A stretch of 60,148 bases of DNA from Thermoanaerobaculia bacterium (GCA_017883235.1 JADGNY010000022.1:1-60148); one strand, 5' to 3'; positions 43,054 to 52,876 are shown, counted from the stretch's first letter. Notes: a model not told the origin generated them from the letters alone. Numbers and translations: made by a program.

Positions 43054-44103
43054 ATGCGCCATCACGGCCTCAACATCGTCGCCATCGGGGGGGGTACCGG
43101 CCTTTCGACACTGCTGCGCGGTTTGAAGCGGTATGTCGACGCGGATGGTCCGTGGTCGATTGCCCGGCTCGGCGCGATCGTAACCGTGACGGACGAAGGC
43201 GGCAGTTCCGGCGCATTGCGGAAAGAGTTCGGCATGTTGCCGCCGGGCGATGTTCGCAACTGCATCGTTGCGCTTGCCGAGGAAGAGCACCTTCTCTCTC
43301 GCCTCTTCAGCTACCGCTTCGAAAACGCCGAATCATCGCTGGGCGGACATTCCCTCGGCAATCTCCTGCTGGCGGCGCTGACCGACATCACCGGAAGCTT
43401 CGATCAGGCCATCCTCACGGCATCCGAAGTCCTCAATATCGCCGGTGAGATCTATCCGTCGACGCTTGCCGACGTCCGTCTGCGGGCCACTCTTGCCGAT
43501 GGTTCCGCGCTTCTCGGCGAGGTAGCGATCAGCGGCTCGTACCTTGGCCAGAAAACCGCCGCCCCGCCTCGGCACGCGAGGATCGTTCATCTCAGCATCG
43601 ATCCCGCGGGCGCGCAGCCGACCGATCGCGCGCTGGCGGCGCTCAAAGCGGCCGACCTGGTGCTGATCGGACCCGGTTCGCTCTATACGTCCGTGCTCCC
43701 AAACCTGTTGATCAAACCGATCGCTGAGGCGTTGCGTCAAGCCAAAGCGTTGCGGGTTTACATCTGCAACGTCATGACGCAGCCGGGAGAGAGCGACGGC
43801 TACACCGCCGAGGAGCACCTCGCGGCGATCATCGAGCACGCCGGTCTCGTCGTCGATGTGATGGTCCTCAACGGTGGCCGTCCTTCGGAGGCGATTCTCA
43901 ACGCCTACGCCTCGCAGAAGCAGCATCCGGTGCCGTTCGACGTAAACGCCATCCGCGAGCTCGGCGTGACGCCGTTTTTCGGCGACATCATCGAAGAGGA
44001 AAATTACGTCCGCCACAATTCCGTGGCTCTGGCGGACACGATCTTTCGGCTCTATGACCGCTATGGCCGGACCCTTGAAAGGATGAGACGGACGGAGGCA
44101 TGA
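43054..44103 (+). CDS. yvcK: YvcK/GlmR-type UDP-sugar-binding regulator (CofD-like)
   Basis: The 349-residue protein has NIVAIGGGTGLSTLLRGLKR, VTVTDEGGSSGALRKEFGML, PPGDVRNCIVALAEEEHLLS and LIGPGSLYTSVLPNLLI, the YvcK signature. Known members bind UDP-GlcNAc or UDP-sugars and, in Bacillus, stimulate GlmS to feed cell-wall precursor synthesis. Here its stop overlaps the ATG of glmU by four bases, so the sensor and a UDP-GlcNAc-producing enzyme are translationally coupled. TACAAT lies 8 bases before its ATG and no Shine-Dalgarno is seen, so the operon may be leaderless. Confidence 0.94.
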   Translation: MRHHGLNIVAIGGGTGLSTLLRGLKRYVDADGPWSIARLGAIVTVTDEGGSSGALRKEFGMLPPGDVRNCIVALAEEEHLLSRLFSYRFENAESSLGGHSLGNLLLAALTDITGSFDQAILTASEVLNIAGEIYPSTLADVRLRATLADGSALLGEVAISGSYLGQKTAAPPRHARIVHLSIDPAGAQPTDRALAALKAADLVLIGPGSLYTSVLPNLLIKPIAEALRQAKALRVYICNVMTQPGESDGYTAEEHLAAIIEHAGLVVDVMVLNGGRPSEAILNAYASQKQHPVPFDVNAIRELGVTPFFGDIIEEENYVRHNSVALADTIFRLYDRYGRTLERMRRTEA

Positions 44104-45491
44104 CTGCATTGAAAGCATCGCCCGAAAACCTCGACGTGATCATCATGGCCGCAGGTCAGGGCACGCGCATGAAGTCGGCGACGATCAAGATTCTTCACGC
44201 CGCTGCCGGCCGGCCGATCATCGACTACGTCCTCGATCTTGCCGCGGAGATCTGCATGCGGCCGCCGATCATGGTCGTCGGGTATCAGCGCGAGGCAGTG
44301 CAACAAGCCGTCGGCGGCCGGGCCCGCTTTGCGGTTCAGGAGGAGCAGAAGGGAACCGGCCATGCCGTTCTGCAGGCCGTCCACCTGCTCGACGGCGCGC
44401 GGCATGTTTTGATCCTTTCGGGAGACGTACCTCTCACACGTCCCGAAACGTTGCAGCGGCTCCTCGATGAGCACGAGCAGTCGCAGAATGCGCTCACGTT
44501 GCTGACGATGAAGCTCGACGACCCGGCGATGTATGGCCGCATCGTGCGAGACTCCGGCGGCGCCGTGGCGCGCATCGTCGAAGCGAAAGATGCGTCGGAG
44601 GATGAAAAACGCATCAACGAGGTCAATGCCGGTATCTATGTCTTCGACGGCCGGTACCTGCTCGATAACCTTCGCGGCCTTTCGACAAATAACGCGCAGG
44701 GGGAGTACTACCTGACGGACCTGCTCGGTGTGCTGCGCAGCGCCGGGAAACGCGTCGGCGCCGTCGTCGCCAGCGATCCAATTGAGGCGCTTGGGGTGAA
44801 CTCGCGCGCCGATCTGGCATCTGTCGAAGGAGAGATTCAGCGCCGGGTCGTCGCAGCGTTGATGAGCGATGGCGTCACCTTCCGCAACCCGGCAACGGTC
44901 GTGATCGATTCGACGGTGACGATCGGCAATGACACCGTCGTCTACCCGTTCGTGACGATCGAGGGGAAGACGACGATCGGTTCACGCTGTGTGATCGAAC
45001 CGGGAGTCCATCTCGTCGACGTGCAGGTTGGGGATGACGTTCATCTGAAGACGGGAACCGTGGCCGAGGACGCGGTTATCGCGAACGAGGCGACGGTTGG
45101 CCCCTACGCCCATCTTCGCCCTGGTTCGCGGCTCGGCCGTCACGTGAAGGTCGGCAATTTCGTCGAGACAAAAAAGGCGGTGTTCGGTGACGGGGCGAAA
45201 GCGTCGCATCTTTCGTACATCGGCGACGCCGAGGTCGGAGCGGACGCGAACATTGGTGCCGGGACGATTACCTGCAACTACGACGGCGTGAACAAGCACA
45301 AGACGGTCATCGAGGATGGCGCGTTCATCGGCTCAGATACCCAACTGGTCGCTCCGGTCCGCGTCGGCAAAGGCGCATATGTCGGCGCAGGCTCGACCAT
45401 CACGAAAGATGTTCCCCCGGGTGCGCTGGCGCTGAGCCGCACGCCGCAGCGAATCATCAAAGATTGGGTGGCGCGGAGGAAAAGGAAGTAG
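44100..45491 (+). CDS. glmU: Bifunctional GlmU (UDP-GlcNAc pyrophosphorylase / GlcN-1-P acetyltransferase)
   Basis: The 463-residue protein has an N-terminal pyrophosphorylase (VIIMAAGQGTRMKSATIKIL, QEEQKGTGHAVLQA, LSGDVPLTR, YYLTDLLGVL) and a C-terminal left-handed beta-helix acetyltransferase (FVETKKAVFGDGAKASHLSY, IGAGTITCNYDG, IGSDTQLVAPV). It makes UDP-GlcNAc for peptidoglycan and LPS. It overlaps yvcK by four bases (ATGA) upstream, and its 3' end overlaps the convergent pseudouridine synthase gene by 35 bases. Confidence 0.97.
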   Translation: MTALKASPENLDVIIMAAGQGTRMKSATIKILHAAAGRPIIDYVLDLAAEICMRPPIMVVGYQREAVQQAVGGRARFAVQEEQKGTGHAVLQAVHLLDGARHVLILSGDVPLTRPETLQRLLDEHEQSQNALTLLTMKLDDPAMYGRIVRDSGGAVARIVEAKDASEDEKRINEVNAGIYVFDGRYLLDNLRGLSTNNAQGEYYLTDLLGVLRSAGKRVGAVVASDPIEALGVNSRADLASVEGEIQRRVVAALMSDGVTFRNPATVVIDSTVTIGNDTVVYPFVTIEGKTTIGSRCVIEPGVHLVDVQVGDDVHLKTGTVAEDAVIANEATVGPYAHLRPGSRLGRHVKVGNFVETKKAVFGDGAKASHLSYIGDAEVGADANIGAGTITCNYDGVNKHKTVIEDGAFIGSDTQLVAPVRVGKGAYVGAGSTITKDVPPGALALSRTPQRIIKDWVARRKRK

Positions 45492-46194
45492 GTGGCGGCG
45501 CTTCGAGCACGCCAAAGCACGCGTGCTGGAGCTTCCATGCATGGAGCATGAGCCGTTTCGCGCGCGTTCCGAAACCGTAGCGACGGTCGCCGGCCACCGG
45601 ATGACCGATCGACGCCGCGTGGACGCGAATCTGATGCGTTCGTCCGGTCTCGATGATGACCTCCGCCAACGTCGTGATCCCGTCGTTGCGCTGCGGCAGG
45701 AAGGTCGTCCGCGCGTTTTTGCCCTGTACCGGCGTCTCGACGACGCGTTCCTCGTGCAGCTCTCCTTCGAGAATGGCCAAGTAGGTCTTCCGGATCTCGC
45801 CGTTCGCGAACAACGCCGAGAGCCCTGCAGCCGCCTCGGGTGTTCTGGCGAAGAGAACGACGCCGCTCGTCGGTGTGTCGAGGCGATGAACGAGCCAGAT
45901 CTCGCGATACCGGAGCCGCAACAGTTCCTCCAGTGACCGGTGCGCCCGATCGCGCGCCGGCTGCGTCGGCATCCCCGCGGGCTTGTCGACCGCGATCCAG
46001 TCGTCGCTCTCCCGAATCACGGCAATCTCGGGAGCATCCTCGACGACCGCAATCCGATCGTCCGGACCGACGTCGCGCGAGGCGATCGACACCGCCCGCT
46101 CGTTGACGAGGACGCGCCGCGCCGCGATCAGCTCGCGCGCACGACGGCGTGAGATGTCGGGATAGCGAGCGGCGATGGCCTGGTCCAGACGCAT
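45457..46194 (-). CDS. RluA-family pseudouridine synthase
   Basis: The start at 46194 gives 245 residues (MRLDQAIAARYPDISRRRAR, an S4-like N-terminal domain). The catalytic core shows VHRLDTPTSGVVLFART with the catalytic Asp in HRLD, then IETGRTHQIRVHAASIGHPV and AGDRRYGFG. It isomerises uridine in rRNA or tRNA; the exact site is not predictable. It is convergent with glmU (35-base overlap), and a long hairpin separates it from recA. Confidence 0.92.
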   Translation of the reverse strand: MRLDQAIAARYPDISRRRARELIAARRVLVNERAVSIASRDVGPDDRIAVVEDAPEIAVIRESDDWIAVDKPAGMPTQPARDRAHRSLEELLRLRYREIWLVHRLDTPTSGVVLFARTPEAAAGLSALFANGEIRKTYLAILEGELHEERVVETPVQGKNARTTFLPQRNDGITTLAEVIIETGRTHQIRVHAASIGHPVAGDRRYGFGTRAKRLMLHAWKLQHACFGVLEAPPPTSFSSAPPNL

Positions 46195-46203
46195 GACATG
46201 GGA

Positions 46204-46258
46204 GTGGCTTGTGGGGAGTAGGGGTGTAGAAAAAGTCACCCCTAACTCCCCACGCCAC
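46204..46258. repeat. Inverted repeat between recA and the pseudouridine synthase gene
   Basis: GTGGGGAGTAGGGGTG and CACCCCTAACTCCCCAC flank a loop containing AGAAAAAGT, with about 20 bp of stem overall. On the - strand the loop reads ACTTTTTCTA. It may terminate or attenuate recA read-through into the next - strand gene. Confidence 0.88.
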
Positions 46259-46262
46259 AACC

Positions 46263-47345
<1,083 letters not shown>

Positions 47346-47428
47346 GGCTACTCCTTCGATGATTCGAATGGGTGGATAGAAAAGTAGTGACGAATGGTCG
47401 GATCGGCGGGCATTCGTGTGGTGGAGCG

Positions 47429-47458
47429 AGTGTACGCCGCGTTTTTTTCAGCCGTCAA
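47429..47458 (-). promoter_or_regulatory. recA promoter candidate
   Basis: On the - strand TTGACG (47458-47453), an 18-base spacer and TACACT (47434-47429) form a good housekeeping-type promoter, giving a leader of about 75 bases. In the leader TTCGA-ATCA-TCGAA (47355-47368) is an inverted repeat near the Shine-Dalgarno. A classical SOS box was not recognised. Confidence 0.55.
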
Positions 47459-47499
47459 GAAACTCTACTATCCGTAGCTTTTCGGGGCCGAAACAGAGC

Positions 47500-48699
47500 T
47501 TACGTGTCCAATGACAAGGCAATCGATGATCCCACCCAGGTGAATTGCTTGTTGAAGTCGACGCCGAGCATCTTGCCGCGCGAGAGGCGGACGAGGTTCT
47601 GGGCGAGGATCGGTTTCGCGTCGTTGTCCGGACGCAGGAACATCATGCGGATCTCGATCTTCACGCCGCCGCCGTCGGCGGCATGCAGGGCCGGCTCGTA
47701 TTCGATTTTTTCCTGCACGCACCAGGCGTGCCTCTCGGATGCCGGGATCGCCGCAAGATCGGCCGCTGTCGGCTCGATGTTCACGCCGCCGCCCGCAAAG
47801 GAGAAGAGCGGCTTCAGAACGTACCGCGCCGTGAAATCCTCCGGCACCCGATCGAGATCGGAGACAAAGGTCGCCCGCGGTACGGACGGATGATCGAGAA
47901 ACGGCAGCGAGTACTTCGACCAGGTCCAGTACCAGTTCGGATGGGGAGCCCATTCGACGTCAAGCTCGTCGCGATAGTCGAACGGAAGCTCGATCTTCTT
48001 GCTGATCAGCTCATCGAAGACCACGCGGTTGTAGATACGACGGATGCGAGTGCCGCCGCGGAAGAGCTGCCTGCCCCGCTTGGTGAGAGCGCGCGGATCG
48101 ACGGCGTCGACACCGGTAAGCAGCTTCGTAGCCGCGAAGTCGGTATAGGTCTTCTGTTGCGGTGGATCGATGTCCATCAGGATCGCCTCGGCCGGATCGT
48201 GTCCGCCAGTGATCGTCTGCCGGGCCAAATCGATGAACGAGTCGCGTTCAAGGCCGGAGAACCAGCACGACCATTCGCGATCGAGGCCGTCCATCTCGCG
48301 CATCGCCTCTCGCCAGACGTCGCGCTGCACGACCTGAAGGCAGGTCAGCGAGGGAAAGCCCTGTAGCTCGATCAGTTTCGGGACGAGCACTCCGTTCTCC
48401 CGCACGACCGCGAAATCGACCTGCGTGAAGTTCGGCAGCGCGTCCATGCCGGGTGTGTCCCACTGCGCCGGAATGGCGCGTTTCATCGCCTCGACGCGCG
48501 ACGGATCGGAGAGTTGCGCGACGATGGCCTGCGCTGCCTCGACGATGCTGGCTTTGAAGTCATCCGGCAGAAAAACCGGCGACTCGGCGAGGCGAAACTC
48601 GAAGGTGCAGTCGAGACGTCGTGACAGCTCGCGTATGTACCACTCGTAACGTTCCGGAGTGATCTGGGCGTTGAAAAGAGGCCGAAAGCGCTGGTCCAT
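47500..48699 (-). CDS. ATP-grasp-like ligase candidate, C-terminal member of the ligase cluster
   Basis: I do not recognise a named family. The start MDQRFRPLFNAQITPERYEW at 48699 gives 399 residues. The C-terminal half looks ATP-grasp-like: YVLKPLFSFAGGGVNIEP, WCVQEKIEYEPAL, GGGVKIEIRMMFLRPD and the end MLGVDFNKQFTWVGSS, where lysines, glutamates and the glycine-rich loop are at ATP-grasp-like spacing. The N-terminal half has LIELQGFPSLTCLQVVQ. It follows the glutamine amidotransferase gene by 19 bases and the YbdK ligase gene, on one operon. A role in forming an amide or peptide bond from an acid and amine is inference. Confidence 0.72.
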   Translation of the reverse strand: MDQRFRPLFNAQITPERYEWYIRELSRRLDCTFEFRLAESPVFLPDDFKASIVEAAQAIVAQLSDPSRVEAMKRAIPAQWDTPGMDALPNFTQVDFAVVRENGVLVPKLIELQGFPSLTCLQVVQRDVWREAMREMDGLDREWSCWFSGLERDSFIDLARQTITGGHDPAEAILMDIDPPQQKTYTDFAATKLLTGVDAVDPRALTKRGRQLFRGGTRIRRIYNRVVFDELISKKIELPFDYRDELDVEWAPHPNWYWTWSKYSLPFLDHPSVPRATFVSDLDRVPEDFTARYVLKPLFSFAGGGVNIEPTAADLAAIPASERHAWCVQEKIEYEPALHAADGGGVKIEIRMMFLRPDNDAKPILAQNLVRLSRGKMLGVDFNKQFTWVGSSIALSLDT

Positions 48700-48718
48700 G
48701 GATTTCTGGGCCGGATGT

Positions 48719-49702
48719 CTACGCCGAGTGGACTGCGCAGCGTTCTGACACAATCCGGGTCAGATGATGGCGGATCGGGCCGAGCAGCGTGTACTCCGAG
48801 GTCAGGCGGCTGTCGCTCTCGAACCGGTTGAAAAGGTCGCGCATCGTGACGACCCGCTCCCGGTACCAGTCTTCGGAGACTTCACCGCGCGCATGTTTCT
48901 CCTCGAGCACTGTCGTGATGTGGACGCGGTCGACGATCTCGGGATGATGGTTGACGCCGAGGATGCGAGGCATTCCGTCGCCGCTCCGTGCGAACTCGAC
49001 GATCGTCACGCCATCACTGTTTTCCTCTTCGCGCGCGATTAGAGTCGCCGATGACGACTGGTTGGCGACGAGATCGAAGAGTCGATTGTCGACGACGCGG
49101 AAGTGGCGGCTGTCGGTCAACCGGCCGGCGAATTGTGAAAACCACGGATGCGATGCTCCGCCGGGCGTCAGGACATTTTCCGGCATTCCGCTGCTCTTTA
49201 CGGCGCGCAGCACCACGCGCGCAGCGCCGGACCAGCGGCACATCAGTCCGAAACTGTGGCAGACGCCGAGGAGTGCGGCGGAATCGTGCGCGGCGATATC
49301 GTCGTAGAGGCGGAACAGCGGCGCCTCCCAGGCGGAGCTCTCAGCGATTCCCTGGCTCTCTTCGTTCAGCCCGTCGTTCCGGCGCGGGTCGAGGTGGCCC
49401 GGACCTCCTGTGCCGAGATACAACTGGAAACGGCCGTTCGGCGATTGCGGGATCTGGAGCCTGCGGCGAACGTCATACGACAGAACGCGGACTTTCGCGC
49501 CGGCGGCGACGAGCGGCTCTCGCAATGGCTCGGCCGATTCGAGCACCGCGTGTACGAGCGAATCGTGGCCGAGATTGGGCCACGAATGGTTCATGTCGAG
49601 GATGGCCACCTCGATGCGATCGGGATCTGGCGGCGGCTCGGAGCCGGTCACCCGGACGTATTCGAAGAAATCGTACGGTTGATGGATATCGCGTCGTGGC
49701 AT
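48719..49702 (-). CDS. Class I glutamine amidotransferase-like protein
   Basis: The start at 49702 gives 327 residues. The class I GATase triad is intact: nucleophile C148 in LLGVCHSFGLM, and H253/E255 in GVNHHPEIVDR. LYLGTGGPGHLDP forms the oxyanion-type loop. In carbamoyl/GMP-synthase-like enzymes this domain releases ammonia from glutamine for an amidation partner. A tail of about 65 residues after the catalytic region is extra. It lies 10 bases after the carboxylate-amine ligase gene and 19 before the ATP-grasp-like gene, suggesting ammonia or gamma-glutamyl chemistry in the cluster. Confidence 0.87.
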   Translation of the reverse strand: MPRRDIHQPYDFFEYVRVTGSEPPPDPDRIEVAILDMNHSWPNLGHDSLVHAVLESAEPLREPLVAAGAKVRVLSYDVRRRLQIPQSPNGRFQLYLGTGGPGHLDPRRNDGLNEESQGIAESSAWEAPLFRLYDDIAAHDSAALLGVCHSFGLMCRWSGAARVVLRAVKSSGMPENVLTPGGASHPWFSQFAGRLTDSRHFRVVDNRLFDLVANQSSSATLIAREEENSDGVTIVEFARSGDGMPRILGVNHHPEIVDRVHITTVLEEKHARGEVSEDWYRERVVTMRDLFNRFESDSRLTSEYTLLGPIRHHLTRIVSERCAVHSA

Positions 49703-49712
49703 CAGGCTCTCG

Positions 49713-50822
49713 TCAGACAACGCCGTGTTCGGTCTCGCTGATGATGTAGTCGACGACCTTTCTCAGATCGTTCGTCTCTTCGTAGACTTTCAATTGCCGG
49801 TCTGCCCCCGTACCACCCGAGACGATGGTGCGGGCGTAGTACACGGCTTCGCGCGAGCCGAGCTCGTCGACGACGTCGTCGACGAAGGCGAGCAATTCCT
49901 CGAGCAGATCGGTGTACGGCACCTCTTCCAACCGGCCGAAGTCGATCAGCTTTCCCTGAATTCCGAATCGCGCCGCGCGTGCTTTGTTCTCGTTGAGCAG
50001 CATGCGCCGGTAGAGACGCCAGCCCATGTTCTTGCGGTAGAGCGTCCACAGTTTGTAGGTGATGGCCTGGAAAAGCGCGGCGATGCAGATCGTCTCGTCG
50101 ATGCGTAACGGCACATCGCAGATGCGGTACTCGAGCGTCGGGAAAAACGGATGCGGACGGACGTCCCACCAGATCTTCTTGGCGTTGTCGATGCATTTCG
50201 TCTTGATGAGAAGCTGCACATACTCCTCGAACTCGCTGGCCGAGCGAAACGAATCGGGAAGGCCGGTGCGCGGGAAGCGCTCGAAGACTTTGGCCCGATA
50301 GCTCTTCCAGCCGGTGTTCCGGCCGCACCAGAACGGGGAGTTGACCGACAGCGCGAAGACGTGCGGCAGGAAGTACCGCGCCGCGTTCATGACATGGATG
50401 CGGGTCTCCGGATCTTCGATGGCGACGTGAACGTGCAAACCGAAAATCAGGTTGGCTCGCGCGACCATCTGCAAGTCATAGACGATCTGGTCGTAGCGCT
50501 CATTGGACGTGATCGGCACGTCCTTCCAGTGCGAGATCGGATGGGTACCAGACGCGGCGATGCGCAGGCCGCTCTCTCGCACGAGGTTGATGATCTCGCG
50601 CCGCAGCCTCGTTACCTCGCGTCGGGCGTGCTCGACATCGGTGCAGATCGGCGTGCCGACCTCGATGACCGCCTCGTGCATCTCGCGCTTGATCTCGTCC
50701 TTGAGCCGCTTCTCCCCTTCCGCGAACATCTCGGAGATATGCGACCGCAGCTCGCGCGTTTCCGGATCGACGACCTGAAACTCCTCCTCGATTCCGAGGG
50801 TGAAGGTAGGTTGTGGAGGCAT
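49713..50822 (-). CDS. YbdK-family carboxylate-amine ligase (glutamate-cysteine ligase type 2)
   Basis: The 369-residue protein has the GCS2/YbdK core: TLGIEEEFQVVDPETRELRS, EVGTPICTDVEHARREVTRL, HVHVAIEDPETRIHVMNAARY, NSPFWCGRNTGWKSYRAKVF and DVRPHPFFPTLEYRICDVPL. Members join glutamate or other carboxylates to amines using ATP; YbdK itself has weak glutamate-cysteine ligase activity. As first of three tightly packed genes it probably makes an amide intermediate. An inverted repeat separates it from an ATP-grasp gene upstream. The real substrates cannot be read from sequence. Confidence 0.92.
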   Translation of the reverse strand: MPPQPTFTLGIEEEFQVVDPETRELRSHISEMFAEGEKRLKDEIKREMHEAVIEVGTPICTDVEHARREVTRLRREIINLVRESGLRIAASGTHPISHWKDVPITSNERYDQIVYDLQMVARANLIFGLHVHVAIEDPETRIHVMNAARYFLPHVFALSVNSPFWCGRNTGWKSYRAKVFERFPRTGLPDSFRSASEFEEYVQLLIKTKCIDNAKKIWWDVRPHPFFPTLEYRICDVPLRIDETICIAALFQAITYKLWTLYRKNMGWRLYRRMLLNENKARAARFGIQGKLIDFGRLEEVPYTDLLEELLAFVDDVVDELGSREAVYYARTIVSGGTGADRQLKVYEETNDLRKVVDYIISETEHGVV

Positions 50823-50853
50823 GGGGGAAGGATATCAGGGGTGACAGGTCGAT

Positions 50854-50946
50854 CAGTGGATTAGTAGATCAGTGGGTTAGAGAGTAGAAGCAATCTGAGC
50901 AACAGCAACCCGCCAAGCTACTAACCACTGTCCTACTAATCCACTG
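50854..50946. repeat. Inverted repeat, about 26-bp arms, AT-richer
   Basis: CAGTGGATTAGTAGATCAGT and the following GGGTTAG on the left match CTAACCACTGTCCTACTAAT and CCACTG on the right as reverse complement with few mismatches. About 40 bases separate the arms. It lies between the YbdK gene and the ATP-grasp gene. Confidence 0.9.
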
Positions 50947-51022
50947 AGAATCTGCGCAGCAGAACGATCGAGCGGAGATGGTGGCCGAGCCTTGGGCAAC
51001 CAGCGCCGCCGGCCGTGCCGGC

Positions 51023-51982
51023 CTAAATCGCCGACTCCACATCCTTGCTCGTGTTCAACGTCTGGGGCCAGGTGCCCGTCAGCTCCATCTTCCTGCCACT
51101 CGTAACGATCTCGATCAGCGCCTCAGCCATGTTCGAAACGACCCATTCGAAGTTCGTCTGTCCGACCGAGGCGAGGTCCGCGTCGGGAGCGCAGTTCATG
51201 AAGTCGATCGCGTAGGGGATGCCGTCACGCACCGCGAACTCGACGGTGTTCATGTCGTAACCGAGGGCCTCACACAGCGCCATGGCATCGCGACGGATGC
51301 GGGCCTCAAACGCCGGTTCCATCGGCGGCGGGTTTTTCACGTAGCGCAGATGGTGCGGTTGCTTCGGGTCGTAGTGCATGATGTGAACGCGGTTGCGGCC
51401 GATGACGTAGCAGCGGTAGTAGCGGTCGAACTCGATCGCTTCCTGCGCCATCATCGTCAGATCGCGCGTCTGGTCGTACGCGGCGAAGAACTCCTGCTGG
51501 TTGTCGCATTTGTAGACATCTTTCCAGCCGCCGCCGTACGCGGGCTTCATGAAGATGGGAAAGCCGAGGTAGTCGAAAACCTCGTCCCAGTTCACCCATT
51601 TCATATTGCGGAACGACTTGGCCTCGGTGCTGGGCGGATACTCCTTGTGTGGCAGGAGCACCGTCTTCGGCACGGCGACGTTCACGGACTTGGCGACGAG
51701 GTTGTCGAAGAACTTATCGTCGGCGGACCACCAGATCGGATTGTTGACGATCTTCGCGCCTGATGCCGCGGCGCACTTGAGGTACGTTCGGTAGAACGGG
51801 ATTTCGTGGCTGATGCGGTCGAGGATCAGATCGTAGGGAAAGACGCCGTCGTCCTTCAGATACGAAATCTCCGCTGGCATCGCTTCGACCTGGTCTCCAC
51901 CATGGCTGTTGATGGCGTCGATCAACGCCCAGGGGAACGTGTCTTCCATGCCGAACACGAGTGCAATTCGTTTTTTTCGCAT
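51023..51982 (-). CDS. ATP-grasp family ligase
   Basis: The 319-residue protein has RIALVFGMEDTFPWALIDAI (N-terminal pre-ATP-grasp domain), LGFPIFMKPAYGGGWKDVYK (ATP-binding loop with Lys and Gly-rich turn), MMAQEAIEFDRYYRCYVIGR and VEFAVRDGIPYAIDFMNCAP, where the terminal acidic and Asn residues would bind magnesium. The pattern matches D-Ala-D-Ala-ligase-like ATP-grasp enzymes of amide-bond formation. The start follows GGAG with a 7-base gap. It is transcribed toward the YbdK gene, across an inverted repeat, and divergently from the esterase gene. Confidence 0.88.
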   Translation of the reverse strand: MRKKRIALVFGMEDTFPWALIDAINSHGGDQVEAMPAEISYLKDDGVFPYDLILDRISHEIPFYRTYLKCAAASGAKIVNNPIWWSADDKFFDNLVAKSVNVAVPKTVLLPHKEYPPSTEAKSFRNMKWVNWDEVFDYLGFPIFMKPAYGGGWKDVYKCDNQQEFFAAYDQTRDLTMMAQEAIEFDRYYRCYVIGRNRVHIMHYDPKQPHHLRYVKNPPPMEPAFEARIRRDAMALCEALGYDMNTVEFAVRDGIPYAIDFMNCAPDADLASVGQTNFEWVVSNMAEALIEIVTSGRKMELTGTWPQTLNTSKDVESAI

Positions 51983-52047
51983 CGAAATCTCCGGGCGGCG
52001 GATCGTATAGAATCAGCGGTCCCGCCGCAAACGGAGGACGGAAGAAG

Positions 52048-52150
52048 AACGTTGAACGTTCGATGTTGAGTGTTAAATGTTGCACGGATAACGTATATCG
52101 TTTTATCGTCATTTAACATTCAACACTGAACGTTCAACATTCAACATTGA
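52048..52150. repeat. AT-rich inverted repeat of GTTGAAT-type units
   Basis: AACGTTGAACGTTCGATGTT on the left is mirrored by AACGTTCAACATTCAACATT on the right, with a further palindromic centre around ACGTATATCGTT. It matches the element at 10651-10755 in its repeated text. It lies between divergent ATP-grasp and esterase genes, where promoters would be expected. Confidence 0.88.
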
Positions 52151-52168
52151 ATATTTGAGGCGACTTTC

Positions 52169-52876
52169 ATGTATCGCGAACATGTCCATTGGCACAGCTC
52201 CTCTCTTGACCGTCCGATGGAGTTTCTCTGGTACGGAAAGTTCGGTCGCCCGGTGATTCTCTTCCCCACATCGGCCGGCAGTTACTCAGAGAACGCCGAC
52301 CGCGGGATCCCGGAGTCCCTCTCCGACAAGGTCGACAGCGGCGAGATTCAGCTCGTTCTCGTCGATACGGTGAACAACGAGAGTTGGTACAACCGCAGCG
52401 TCCACCCCGCCGTTCGGGCCGCGCGTCACGCGCAGTACGACGCCTACCTCCGCCACGAATTGGTCCCGTACATCTTCAACCGCGCCCAACGCGGCGATCT
52501 GGCTGTTTACGGAGCCAGCTTCGGCGCCTACCACGCCGCGAACTTCGCGGCCCGCTATCCCGACGTCGTCAGCCGCGCGATCTGCTTCTCCGGCATCTAC
52601 GACATCCACGCCCAGCTCGACGGCTACTGGGACGACAACTGTTACTTCAACTGCCCCACCGCATACATTCCCAACATGGACGGCGAATGGGCCGGCAAGC
52701 TCTCGCGCGTCGATTGGATCATTGCCACCGGCGAATACGACACCATCGTCGACAAGAACCGCGAGTTTTCGGCGCTGCTCTCGTCGAAGGGCATTCGGAA
52801 TTACCTGGAGATCTGGGGCGGCGTCTTCGGCCACGACTGGCCGTGGTGGCGCGAGAACCTGCGCCGTTTCCTCTGA
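52169..52876 (+). CDS. Alpha/beta-hydrolase esterase (COG4947-type)
   Basis: The 235-residue enzyme has a complete catalytic triad: S117 in YGASFGAYHAA, D191 in ATGEYDTIVDK and H222 in FGHDWPWWREN. The N-terminal MYREHVHWHSSSLDRPMEFL and VILFPTSAGSYSEN are typical of the esterase-like family COG4947. There is no signal peptide, so it is cytoplasmic. The ATG follows GAGG at 7 bases. It is divergent from the ATP-grasp gene and may hydrolyse an ester product or intermediate of that cluster, which is inference from neighbourhood. Confidence 0.9.
   Translation: MYREHVHWHSSSLDRPMEFLWYGKFGRPVILFPTSAGSYSENADRGIPESLSDKVDSGEIQLVLVDTVNNESWYNRSVHPAVRAARHAQYDAYLRHELVPYIFNRAQRGDLAVYGASFGAYHAANFAARYPDVVSRAICFSGIYDIHAQLDGYWDDNCYFNCPTAYIPNMDGEWAGKLSRVDWIIATGEYDTIVDKNREFSALLSSKGIRNYLEIWGGVFGHDWPWWRENLRRFL

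Noticed and set aside
47355-47368. SOS box for recA (TTCGA-ATCA-TCGAA)
   Set aside because: It lies in the leader next to the Shine-Dalgarno and matches no known LexA site consensus, so it is kept only as a palindrome.
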